DNA of 22,511 bases from Treponema sp. (GTDB taxonomy: Bacteria > Spirochaetota > Spirochaetia > Treponematales > Treponemataceae): NCBI GenBank assembly GCA_017617145.1, contig JAFZWX010000241.1, forward strand, positions 1 to 22,511, read 5' to 3'. Of this stretch, positions 5,792 to 13,236 are shown one piece after another; positions within the stretch are counted from its first letter, which is position 1, and every line of letters starts with the position of its first letter. The notes beneath the pieces were generated by a model, which saw nothing but the letters and a program-made list of their open reading frames with translations, was not told where the DNA came from and made no database searches. The translations under genes and the position numbers were made by a program.

Positions 5792-7984
5792 TTACAAATC
5801 CTGAATATTTACAAATTCAAAGCCGCTATCAAGAAGTGCGCAGATAAGTAAATCAAGATAATTGTAAAGTGGTTCTGTTCGTGCGCCTTGTGCAAAGCCA
5901 ACACTAACCGGCACTACTCCACCACCAATTTTCGTAAGTGTACTGCAGTAATCCTGGATAATCTGTTCTGGTTTTGTATCTTTATCGAGCAGTTCAGAAT
6001 CGTTGAGGCGACTGTAAGAAACTACAGTTTCATATCCGGCAGTTTTAGCATACTTTATTATATCGTTATTTACTGAATAATATGGAGCATGCCAGTATAA
6101 AGAAAGTTCTGTATCTGTACAGGTATAAAATTCATCTTCATTACGTGCAAGTCCACGACGGATAAATTCTTCATCTACAACAAACGGATTATTTACCAGG
6201 TCGGTCTGACTAAAGAACATCGATGCTGTCTGATATCCGTTGAGAACTATCTGCTTTGTTTCAGAAGGATAACGACGAACAAATTCTCCATTTATAAAAA
6301 AGGTTCCAGGTACATTATATTTTTTTAATATTGAAAGAATTTCTGAAAGTCCGTCTGCATTATCATAAGCATCAAAAATCAATGCTGCCTTTTTTGGTGC
6401 CGCAACCTTTGTTACACTTTCTTCATACAAAGCTTTTGTAACTGCTTTTTTACTCAAGGTTCGTACAAAAAGTGCATTTTCATAAAGACTATTTGCTGTT
6501 GTTCCTGTAAAAATTCTGTATCGCCCATTCTGACTTTTTGCATTTGCACTTGCGACCGATGTTTTTTTCCAGGTTTTCTTTTCATCATTATATTTATAAT
6601 AATTTGAAGAACCAGTGTCTGCTACGATTGTATCTTCATTGCCTTCCCAATAACCGGCAACTGCAGAAGAAAGCATTATAACTTCATTTGTATTTGAAAG
6701 AAGATTCCATTTGCGGACAGTTTTTTCTCCACCAACATAAATTACATTTCTATTAACCCAGATTGCAGAAACAATTTTTTCGCCCAAAAGCTCTGCAACC
6801 CGCTGCCAGTTGTTTATATCATAAACATAAATTGCAGCACCTGCATAAAAAGCAACTTTTGTTCCATCAGGAGAAATAAAAGGTTTACCGGAATCTTCAA
6901 TTTCAAGAACCTGTGTAGTTTTAGTTCCAAGCTTATAAACGGCACCCTTTTCTTTACTGCCATCATATGGGAGTTTTTCGAGCCAAAGCACAGGCTGATC
7001 ATTAGAATCCCAGAATACAAAATAATCTATAAGAGAAGCATTTGAATCTGTGTAAGGACGTGAATAAACAACATCCATATAATCACAGGAATGTTTTTGA
7101 TTTTGAAGCTTAAGATATGTAAAAAGCTTATTATTCTGAACAATTACAAACGATTTTGCAGAACTGTTTACACTAAAACGGTCACTTGCAGAATTAAACT
7201 GACTTGGAAGACGACCTATTGCCTTACCTTGTCCAATAATTCCAGAATAAAGTCCAAGAGTGTACAGTTCCTTTGAATTAATCTGATAAACTAAATAATC
7301 ATCTATATAAATAAGCGACTTTTCGCTGGACCAGTTTACTGCATTGATTGTACCGCGTCCAATTTTACGGTATTTTTCATCCATTTCAACCTTGCGGAGA
7401 ACTGCTTCCGGGTTACAAAAATAAAGAGAACCTTCTTTTTCATAAATCAAGATTGTTCCATCCGGCGACCATTTAACAGGAAGGCTTTTATAACTTTGAC
7501 GAACACTTTCGCACAAAACAGCAGATTTACCAGTCTGAACATTTTGAATTACAAGAGTACCTGTAGAAAGAGAATACTTTTCTATTTTAACAAGCCAATT
7601 TCCATCTGAACTGATAGAATATGGTGAAACTGGAAGTGAGTTTACAGGTATACCGTCATTTTTTTCAGACCAATAAAAGGAATCGGCTTTAGTGTTGTAA
7701 CGGCCTGTTCCGTAGCGGTTACGAATCTGCAGTACTGTTCCATCTTCCAATAACTCCATCTGTTCCGGATAACAAGTTAGAAGCTCTGGAGTTTTTTCAC
7801 TTGCACCATCTACAAGCTTTGAATAGAACAGTGAGCTGTAAGCATTTGTTCCCGGCATATTCTGGCTTAAAGAAAAAAGAACTTCATCATTCGAATTTAA
7901 ATCAAAAGTGCCAAAAGAAATTTTTGCCGACAATGACAATGTTATACAGAATAATAAACTAATCAGGCAAAATAGTTTTTTCAT
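5792..7984 (-). CDS. Exported beta-propeller / NodB-like (polysaccharide deacetylase fold) protein, probably catalytically inactive
   Basis: 730 residues from the ATG at 7982-7984, which has GGAG eight bases upstream (7993-7996) and begins a clean signal peptide (MKKLFCLISLLFCITLSLSA). Residues about 25-510 show repeated WD40/TolB-like strands (SPDGTILIYEKEGSLYF, SPDGTKVAFYAGAAIYVYD). Residues about 532-730 resemble a NodB deacetylase domain (NVPGTFFINGEFVRRYP is the best match). The catalytic signatures are altered: the usual TFDDG is IFDAYD, the His-x3-His metal motif region reads ASMFFSQTDL with no histidine, and the RxPY motif reads HAPYY. It therefore probably binds glycan without deacetylating it. 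A longer frame to 8023 exists, but its extra codons come from a repeat. Same strand as, and downstream of, a zinc-ribbon gene and an M23 peptidase gene, consistent with an envelope role. Confidence 0.75.
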   Translation of the reverse strand: MKKLFCLISLLFCITLSLSAKISFGTFDLNSNDEVLFSLSQNMPGTNAYSSLFYSKLVDGASEKTPELLTCYPEQMELLEDGTVLQIRNRYGTGRYNTKADSFYWSEKNDGIPVNSLPVSPYSISSDGNWLVKIEKYSLSTGTLVIQNVQTGKSAVLCESVRQSYKSLPVKWSPDGTILIYEKEGSLYFCNPEAVLRKVEMDEKYRKIGRGTINAVNWSSEKSLIYIDDYLVYQINSKELYTLGLYSGIIGQGKAIGRLPSQFNSASDRFSVNSSAKSFVIVQNNKLFTYLKLQNQKHSCDYMDVVYSRPYTDSNASLIDYFVFWDSNDQPVLWLEKLPYDGSKEKGAVYKLGTKTTQVLEIEDSGKPFISPDGTKVAFYAGAAIYVYDINNWQRVAELLGEKIVSAIWVNRNVIYVGGEKTVRKWNLLSNTNEVIMLSSAVAGYWEGNEDTIVADTGSSNYYKYNDEKKTWKKTSVASANAKSQNGRYRIFTGTTANSLYENALFVRTLSKKAVTKALYEESVTKVAAPKKAALIFDAYDNADGLSEILSILKKYNVPGTFFINGEFVRRYPSETKQIVLNGYQTASMFFSQTDLVNNPFVVDEEFIRRGLARNEDEFYTCTDTELSLYWHAPYYSVNNDIIKYAKTAGYETVVSYSRLNDSELLDKDTKPEQIIQDYCSTLTKIGGGVVPVSVGFAQGARTEPLYNYLDLLICALLDSGFEFVNIQDL

Positions 7985-8005
7985 GTAAAAAACTCCATAA
8001 TAAAA

Positions 8006-8032
8006 GATTCCCATGTCAAGCACGGGAATGAC
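8006..8032. repeat. GATTCCC...GGGAATGAC palindromic repeat, copy 1
   Basis: A 27-base imperfect palindrome: GATTCCCATGTC, AAG, then CACGGGAATGAC. It fills the gap between the small zinc-ribbon gene (stop 8038) and the start of the NodB-like gene (7984), just upstream of that gene's Shine-Dalgarno. A better-preserved copy lies at 19944-19970. Similar strings occur, from memory, as dispersed repeats in unrelated bacteria. Confidence 0.8.
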
Positions 8033-8037
8033 GCGGT

Positions 8038-8286
8038 CTATTTATGCATCTCCGCACTTAAAACCAGTACCGAAAGCTCCTGTTCCAAATCTTCAAGCTC
8101 GCGCTCCATTTTGTACAACTGCTTTCGTCTGACATCCTTTCTGTCTTCCTCGTAATGATTCATCATCATTTCCAGCGATTCTTTGTCTTCAGAACCAGAA
8201 ACTCTGGAAACACCACACCAAGGGCAATACAAGTAATCCTTATTAAGAGTACGACCGCACCCTTTGCAAACACTAATATTATACAT
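8038..8286 (-). CDS. Small zinc-ribbon coiled-coil protein
   Basis: 82 residues starting MYNISVCKGCG. One zinc ribbon is formed by C7-x2-C10 and C21-x2-C24, followed by a highly charged helix (about 35-78, heptad-like ERELEDLEQELSVLVL) that should form a coiled coil. No signal peptide, so cytoplasmic. Two starts are possible. GTG at 8293-8295 directly follows the M23 gene stop (TAG then GTG) but has no spaced Shine-Dalgarno. ATG at 8284-8286 has AGGTG about six bases upstream, and the AGGTG itself overlaps the GTG, so the ATG is preferred. The gene is coupled to the M23 peptidase gene. I do not recognise the family beyond the ribbon. Confidence 0.7.
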   Translation of the reverse strand: MYNISVCKGCGRTLNKDYLYCPWCGVSRVSGSEDKESLEMMMNHYEEDRKDVRRKQLYKMERELEDLEQELSVLVLSAEMHK

Positions 8287-8295
8287 TTTTTTCAC

Positions 8296-9501
8296 CTATT
8301 TTTTAAGTACCGTCATCGGGTCTATTCTATTTCCGTTTTTATAAACCATAAAATGCAGGTGTGGGCCTGTAGAGTATCCTGTAGAACCTACAAGTCCTAT
8401 TTTTGTTCCCTGTGTTACATGCTGACCTTTTGTCGCTATTGTTTTGGACATATGTGCATATAAGGTCTGATAACCGTTTCCATGGTTTATGATGATATAG
8501 TTTCCGTAAGTACGGTTATATCCAACATCAGCAATTTTACCGCTCATGGCAGCAAGAATAGGTGTTCCTTCAGGGCAGGCCATATCGGTTCCTGTATGGA
8601 ATGACTGAACGCCGGTAAAAGGATCTGCGCGCCAGCCATAAGGAGAACTCCAGCGGAAGCTTGCAGAAATAGGGAGTATAAAAAGCTCACCCATTCTTGA
8701 CTGAAGAGTTTTCTGGTCAAGACCAACTCCCGGCAAAAAGAGCTGCTGCCCTACTGTAAGAGTTTCTGTTGTAAGTTCGTTTACATCAAGAAGGTTTTCA
8801 AGTTTGATATTGTTTTCAGTAGCGATTTTTTGAAGCGAGTCGCCTGATTTTACTGTATAAATAATTCCATCAATTGAAGGAATCTTAAGCTTCTGCCCTG
8901 CACCCAACTGACGAACATTTCCAATATCATTTACAGAAATCAGTGTAGAAATATTTGTGAGTCCAAATTTCTTAGCAATTCCACTAATTGTGTCGCCGCT
9001 TTTTACTTTATATGTCTGATATTCTACCGGCTGAGAAAGAAGGCTTGCCGAAATTGCCGCACCACTACTGTCGGTAATAAGTCCGTTTTCATCAACATCA
9101 CTTGTAAGCTCAAGAGCAAAGTTTTTCATGAGTGTATCAAGAGAATCAATATCGAAGGAATCTTCGGCATTAAGAGTTATGATTTTTGTATGGCTCAAGG
9201 TGTAATCGGTTACAAAAAAAGCTGCTATACCTAGCCCCGCAATACCAATTACTACAAATAACGAAATCACAATTGTTTTTATGTTTCTGACAATAAGGCT
9301 GCCAAAATCGGAAATACCTTGTCCCAGTGTTGCTACACAACCTTTTACAGTTAACTCTTTATGTACTTTTCCTGCCTTAAAAATATGCTTTTCTGAAGGA
9401 TATGTATATGCAAAAGAAACTGAACTATAACTTTTATGACGGACTGGAAACGTTAATGCCCGCTTTTTTTTCGATTGTTGTACAAAACTGATTATTTCCA
9501 T
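8296..9501 (-). CDS. LysM-containing M23 (LytM-type) cell-wall endopeptidase
   Basis: 401 residues. A basic cytoplasmic N-terminus precedes one transmembrane helix (about 75-98), then a periplasmic part with two LysM glycan-binding domains (about 162-208 and 214-258). The C-terminal M23 domain (about 285-401) keeps every zinc and catalytic residue: H302 and D306 in HTGTD, H350 in LYAHMS, and H381/H383 in GPHLHF. It is therefore a likely active peptidoglycan cross-bridge endopeptidase anchored in the inner membrane. It stands divergent from ftsI with only 35 bases between the two start codons, which suggests co-regulation of wall cutting and septal wall synthesis. No Shine-Dalgarno precedes the ATG; a sigma-28-like promoter directly upstream would give an almost leaderless transcript. 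Confidence 0.92.
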   Translation of the reverse strand: MEIISFVQQSKKKRALTFPVRHKSYSSVSFAYTYPSEKHIFKAGKVHKELTVKGCVATLGQGISDFGSLIVRNIKTIVISLFVVIGIAGLGIAAFFVTDYTLSHTKIITLNAEDSFDIDSLDTLMKNFALELTSDVDENGLITDSSGAAISASLLSQPVEYQTYKVKSGDTISGIAKKFGLTNISTLISVNDIGNVRQLGAGQKLKIPSIDGIIYTVKSGDSLQKIATENNIKLENLLDVNELTTETLTVGQQLFLPGVGLDQKTLQSRMGELFILPISASFRWSSPYGWRADPFTGVQSFHTGTDMACPEGTPILAAMSGKIADVGYNRTYGNYIIINHGNGYQTLYAHMSKTIATKGQHVTQGTKIGLVGSTGYSTGPHLHFMVYKNGNRIDPMTVLKK

Positions 9502-9503
9502 AC

Positions 9504-9532
9504 TTGTCTATCGGCCAAAATAAGAGTATAGT
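9504..9532 (+). promoter_or_regulatory. Possible sigma-70 promoter for ftsI
   Basis: TTGTCT (9504-9509), a 17-base spacer, and TATAGT (9527-9532). The predicted transcript start would be near 9539, at or just inside the annotated ATG of ftsI (9537). If the promoter is real, translation must be leaderless or start downstream, for example at TTG 9567. It overlaps the minus-strand sigma-28-like promoter of the M23 gene. Confidence 0.35.
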
Positions 9533-9535
9533 TTA
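9508..9535 (-). promoter_or_regulatory. Sigma-28 (FliA)-like promoter for the M23 peptidase gene
   Basis: On the minus strand TAAACTAT (9528-9535), a 12-base spacer, then GCCGATAG (9508-9515). The flagellar sigma-28 consensus is TAAAGTTT-N11-GCCGATAA; the -10 matches at seven of eight positions, and the -35 octamer is identical to the one before the SPOR gene. The spacer is one base longer than consensus. The predicted transcript start falls at about 9500, essentially at the ATG. Confidence 0.4.
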
Positions 9536-9536
9536 A

Positions 9537-11432
9537 ATGTATTTATTCTGGTTTGGGCGGGACAAATTGAATTCATTTTTTAAAAATAGAAGATTGATTG
9601 TTTTTTTCTCATTTTGCGGAATTCTTGTAATAGCAATTTTAACTGCATATTTAAAGCTTGCGATTCAACCTGCTGCTCCGAAACCTCAGAATGAACCTGT
9701 TATTGAACGAGGTTCCATTGTAGACCGCTCTGGTTTTCCTCTTGCAGTTCAAACAAACTTTTATCGTGTTGGTGTAAGTACTAAAGATATTAAAAATCCT
9801 GAAGCTTTTAGTAAAAATCTTGCTCCTGTACTTGGTGTTTCAGAAGAAGAACTTTTTGCACGAGTTGATAAAAAACGTGAATATGTTATTTTAAAGAAAA
9901 AAGCCTCTCAAACAGAATATGAAGAAATAAGTCAGAAAACAAAAGAATGCGGATATAATTATGTCAGTTATGAAAAGCTCCCTGGTCGAGTTTATCCTAA
10001 CGGTGCTCTTGCCTCTCAATTAATTGGTTATATGGGTGATGAAGGTACAGGACTTGCAGGAATTGAATTTTCACAACAGGGCATTCTCTACCCCGAAGTT
10101 GATAAAACTCTTGAAACTCCTGAACAAGGTAAAAATATATACCTTACTATAGATGCAAACCTTCAATATAAACTTGAACAGATTGCATACAAAACAATGG
10201 AAACTACTCAGGCAGAAAGCATGATGCTGCTGGCGGCAGATTCACGAACAGGAGAAATTCTTTCATATATAAGCCTTCCTTCTGCAAACCTTAATGAATA
10301 TGGAAGTTCAACTTCGGCAGAACGCACAAACAAACCCGCTGCCGATGCTTATGAACCAGGTTCGGTTTTCAAAATCTTCACTCTTGGAATTGTTTTTGAC
10401 GAAGGTGCTATAAATCCTAATGACAGTTTTTTGTGTGATGGAGTTTATGAACATAAAATTCCAGGCGGTGAAACTATAAAAATCAAATGTCTGGAAAATC
10501 ATGGGTGGCTTACTCCACGCGAAGGATTGAAATATTCCTGTAATGATGTTCTTGGGCAGATTAGTGACAGGATTAGCGAAGACACATTTATTGCAAGAAT
10601 ACGCCAGCTTGGGTTTGGACAGAGAACCGGTATTGAACTGAGCGGTGAAACAACTGGTATTGTAAAAGATCGTGACAGTAAAAGCTGGTCTGCACGTTCT
10701 AAGCCAACAATTGCAATTGGACAGGAAATAAGCGTTTCGGCACTTCAAATGGTACAGGCTGCTACTGCAATTGCAAACGGTGGTGTTCCTGTAAAACTTA
10801 CTGTAATTCATAAAATAACAGATAAAGAAGGAACTGTTCTTTACGAACATGAGCCTGAATATAAAAACCGTGTATTCAAAGAAACTACTGCAGAATATGT
10901 TTTGAGCTGTATGGAAACAACTGCAACAACAGGTACCGGTGCTCGTGCAAATATCGGTGACGTTCCTATTGGTGTAAAAACCGGTACAGCACAAATGGCC
11001 GATAAAGAGAACGGCGGCTATAGCGAAACAGACTTTCTTTCGAGCTGTCTTGCAATTTTCCCTGTTGATGAACCCGAAATTGTTCTTTACATTGTAGTAG
11101 AAAAAGCAAAAGGCGAAACTTACGGCGGACGAATTGTTGCCCCCGTTATTGCAGAAGCAGCAGATACAATAATTGATTATATGGGAATGAGCAGAGGAAA
11201 GGCATCTTCTGTAGAACACAACGGTGTTATTACAATTCCGAACACAAAAGATATTACAATAGGCTCTCTCACCCCTGATTTTACAGGTTTTTCTAAAAAA
11301 GATTTGCTTCCGCTTATGGAACAGTCAAAAGGAAAACTTAACATCAACGGAAGCGGCTGGGTAACGAGTCAGAATCCTGAACCAGGAACCCCGCTTACGG
11401 AGAATACAATAATTGAACTCTATCTGGAATAA
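9537..11432 (+). CDS. ftsI: Class B penicillin-binding protein with PASTA domain (FtsI / PBP3 type transpeptidase)
   Basis: 631 residues. A short cytoplasmic N-terminus and one transmembrane helix (about 20-42) precede the periplasmic pedestal (IERGSIVDRSG at 57-66) and the transpeptidase domain. The three active-site motifs are complete: S276-x2-K279 in EPGSVFK, S334-C-N336, and K481-T-G. A C-terminal PASTA-like domain spans about 575-631. It cross-links septal peptidoglycan with FtsW as partner. An ATG at 9537 is used, but no Shine-Dalgarno precedes it; a TTG at 9567 (giving MNSFFKNRRLIVFF) would keep the whole membrane helix and is a fair alternative. The next gene overlaps the 3' end by 20 bases in another frame, so these genes form an operon. 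Confidence 0.92.
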   Translation: MYLFWFGRDKLNSFFKNRRLIVFFSFCGILVIAILTAYLKLAIQPAAPKPQNEPVIERGSIVDRSGFPLAVQTNFYRVGVSTKDIKNPEAFSKNLAPVLGVSEEELFARVDKKREYVILKKKASQTEYEEISQKTKECGYNYVSYEKLPGRVYPNGALASQLIGYMGDEGTGLAGIEFSQQGILYPEVDKTLETPEQGKNIYLTIDANLQYKLEQIAYKTMETTQAESMMLLAADSRTGEILSYISLPSANLNEYGSSTSAERTNKPAADAYEPGSVFKIFTLGIVFDEGAINPNDSFLCDGVYEHKIPGGETIKIKCLENHGWLTPREGLKYSCNDVLGQISDRISEDTFIARIRQLGFGQRTGIELSGETTGIVKDRDSKSWSARSKPTIAIGQEISVSALQMVQAATAIANGGVPVKLTVIHKITDKEGTVLYEHEPEYKNRVFKETTAEYVLSCMETTATTGTGARANIGDVPIGVKTGTAQMADKENGGYSETDFLSSCLAIFPVDEPEIVLYIVVEKAKGETYGGRIVAPVIAEAADTIIDYMGMSRGKASSVEHNGVITIPNTKDITIGSLTPDFTGFSKKDLLPLMEQSKGKLNINGSGWVTSQNPEPGTPLTENTIIELYLE

Positions 11433-13221
11433 AAACATTCAAGCATTCAAAACAAGGTTTCCCGCTCTTGCAGAATTTTATAAGGATATTATTCAAGATA
11501 TCAATATAAACGGCGAAGCAAAGGGTGCTTTTTCTTTCTGGAAAATAATAGCTGCAAAAAATGGAAATATTACTGCACAAATAGACAAAATGCTTCTTCA
11601 TTCTTCATATAATCCCGAACACGAAGGTCAAACTACCGCAGAGCAGCTTGCTTCTAAGAACAAAGAAACAGTAATTTTTATGGGCGCTGGTCTTGGCTGG
11701 CAAATTTGTTCCCTTGCACGAATGATTAATGAAAGTGTAAATAAGAAAACTTCTGTTGTCTGCCCCGTAAAAAAGCTTGTCCTGATTGAACCAGACCCTT
11801 TCCATTTTTTTGGAGCCCTTTATTACATCGACTGGTCTTCTGTTTTTGAAGTTGGTCCACTTGTAATTGCTTTAGGTTGCCCTGCAGACTCTATTATTCC
11901 TCTTCTGGAAGGAAATAATATTAATACAGGAAACTCTGGTGTCAGCGCCGCGTATGTTTATGCAATTCCGGCTTTTATTCAACACGCACGGCCTTATTTT
12001 GATTCTGTAATTGCTCTGATTGAACGCAATCGTAGTAAAAATGATATTAATGCCGCAACTTATAAAAAGTTTGAAAAGTTATGGATTCATAATTCTTTAA
12101 AAAATATCCCGTATATTGGCGAATGCAGAACCTTAAATGCTTTTGTCCGTGAATTTTTACAGAACTCTGGCGAAAAAATTACAAGTTTTGTTCTTGTTGC
12201 TGCAGGCGCTTCTTTAGAAACACTTTTACCACAGATGGCAGAAATAAAAAAAAGAGCTGTGATTGTTTGTGTTGAAACGGCGCTTCATGCATTATTGAGA
12301 ACCGGTGTAGAACCAGATTTTATTGTAATAACAGACCCTCAGTATTATGCCTATAAGCATATTGCAGGTCTGGAATCTCCTTCAAGCGTACTTGTATGCC
12401 CTCTTAGTGTTTATCCTTCTGTATTCCATTTTAAGTGCCGCGAAATTGTTCTATGCTCAGAAATGTTCCCTATAAGCGGATATTTTGAAAAGCAGCTTGG
12501 AGCTTTTGGAGATTTAGGAGCCGGAGGTTCTGTTGCAAGTTCCGCCTGGAATTTATGCAGACTTTTGGGAGCAAAATCTATTTATTTTGCCGGATTAGAC
12601 CTTTCTTATACAGGAAAACAGACACATATTAAAGGAAGCAGCGCAGAACAGAACTTTCATATTAAAGCAGACAGAGTTGGAACTCTCCAGAAACAAAGTA
12701 CCGCTTCTATGTTCAGTGCTGTTCCCGAAAAAGCAAAAGCTTATGACGGAAGCACAGTTCTAACCGATGCACGTATGAAAATGTTTGCCTGGTGGTTTGA
12801 AAGTAAAATTGCCTCCTGTAAAGATGTAAAAAATTATACTTTAAGTGCAGCAAGCATGAAGATTCCTGGAGTAACCGTGGTTCCTGAAGTACACACCGGG
12901 GTCCCTGAGCTTGTCGAAGGGCCACTTATAGAACGAATGAATTTAAATAACGGAGCTTCCACAGGCTCAGGAACAGTAGATATCTCTTCCTTCCTTGCAG
13001 ATCTGAACACGCTTGCCTCTTTAATAAATCAAGCTGTAGAAAAATGTATAATTGCAGGTCCAAACCTTCAAAACGAGCTTTCTATAATAGAACAAAAGAT
13101 TGCAGAATCCCCGCTGGAACAAATTGTTGCACTTGCACGGCCTGTAACTGATGACATTCTTCAAATGTACACCTCACTGCAAAAAACAATGAATATTTAT
13201 CTTCAAAATATTCCTTCTTAA
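11413..13221 (+). CDS. DUF115 / MptE-like protein (motility accessory factor Maf family)
   Basis: 602 residues. The N-terminal half has a Rossmann-like motif (VIFMGAGLGWQI, about 87-98, then LVLIEPDPFHF). The DUF115 domain (about 230-405) shows LVAAGASLE, then VIVCVETALHALLRTGVEPDF, VITDP, GAGGSVASSAWNLCRLLGAKSIYFAGLDLS. Relatives include 6-hydroxymethylpterin diphosphokinase-like enzymes and flagellin glycosyltransferases (Maf); which reaction applies here is unknown. The start is TTG at 11413, inside ftsI, with GGAG ten bases upstream; there is no ATG before codon 60. A tail region (about 486-522) contains peptides encoded by the CCCTTCGAC repeat (GVPELVEGP and STGSGTV), read from opposite orientations. 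The gene lies between ftsI and polA on the same strand. Confidence 0.8.
   Translation: MNSIWNKNIQAFKTRFPALAEFYKDIIQDININGEAKGAFSFWKIIAAKNGNITAQIDKMLLHSSYNPEHEGQTTAEQLASKNKETVIFMGAGLGWQICSLARMINESVNKKTSVVCPVKKLVLIEPDPFHFFGALYYIDWSSVFEVGPLVIALGCPADSIIPLLEGNNINTGNSGVSAAYVYAIPAFIQHARPYFDSVIALIERNRSKNDINAATYKKFEKLWIHNSLKNIPYIGECRTLNAFVREFLQNSGEKITSFVLVAAGASLETLLPQMAEIKKRAVIVCVETALHALLRTGVEPDFIVITDPQYYAYKHIAGLESPSSVLVCPLSVYPSVFHFKCREIVLCSEMFPISGYFEKQLGAFGDLGAGGSVASSAWNLCRLLGAKSIYFAGLDLSYTGKQTHIKGSSAEQNFHIKADRVGTLQKQSTASMFSAVPEKAKAYDGSTVLTDARMKMFAWWFESKIASCKDVKNYTLSAASMKIPGVTVVPEVHTGVPELVEGPLIERMNLNNGASTGSGTVDISSFLADLNTLASLINQAVEKCIIAGPNLQNELSIIEQKIAESPLEQIVALARPVTDDILQMYTSLQKTMNIYLQNIPS
12896..12923 (-). 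repeat. CCCTTCGAC-type in-frame repeat, copy in the DUF115 gene
   Basis: On the minus strand it reads GGCCCTTCGACAAGCTCAGG followed by GACCCCGG, the best-preserved copy in the window. Read through on the plus strand it encodes GVPELVEGP in the C-terminal linker. A decayed partial copy (GTGGTTCCTGAAG) lies just before it at about 12877. Confidence 0.85.
12953..12977 (+). repeat. Degenerate CCCTTCGAC-type repeat, second copy in the DUF115 gene
   Basis: Sequence GAGCTTCCACAGGCTCAGGA, continuing ACAGT, matches the polA copy (CCCTTCGACAGGCTCAGGGA) at most positions, in the opposite orientation to the copy 30 bases upstream. It encodes STGSGTV, close to the polA-encoded PSTGSGTV. Confidence 0.55.
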
Positions 13222-13234
13222 TGATACAATCATT
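13220..13234 (+). other. Small hairpin at the DUF115/polA junction
   Basis: AATGAT, ACA, ATCATT form a perfect six-base-pair stem that begins in the DUF115 stop codon and ends two bases before the polA ATG, where a Shine-Dalgarno would normally lie. No AG-rich ribosome-binding site is visible for polA. It may modulate re-initiation, or may be chance in AT-rich DNA. Confidence 0.4.
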
Positions 13235-13236
13235 TT

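Noticed and set aside
7985..8023. Thirteen extra N-terminal codons for the NodB-like protein
   Set aside because: They come from the GATTCCC repeat and would bury the signal peptide; the ATG at 7984 has a well-spaced GGAG.
10998..11005. GCCGATAA inside ftsI as a sigma-28 -10 element
   Set aside because: The nearest TAAA is 19 bases upstream of it where 15 is needed, and the bases encode an ordinary part of the transpeptidase.
10308..11219. A 303-codon open frame on the minus strand inside ftsI
   Set aside because: It is fully antisense to the transpeptidase domain, extremely rich in Cys, Phe and Asn, and shows no domain or start signal.
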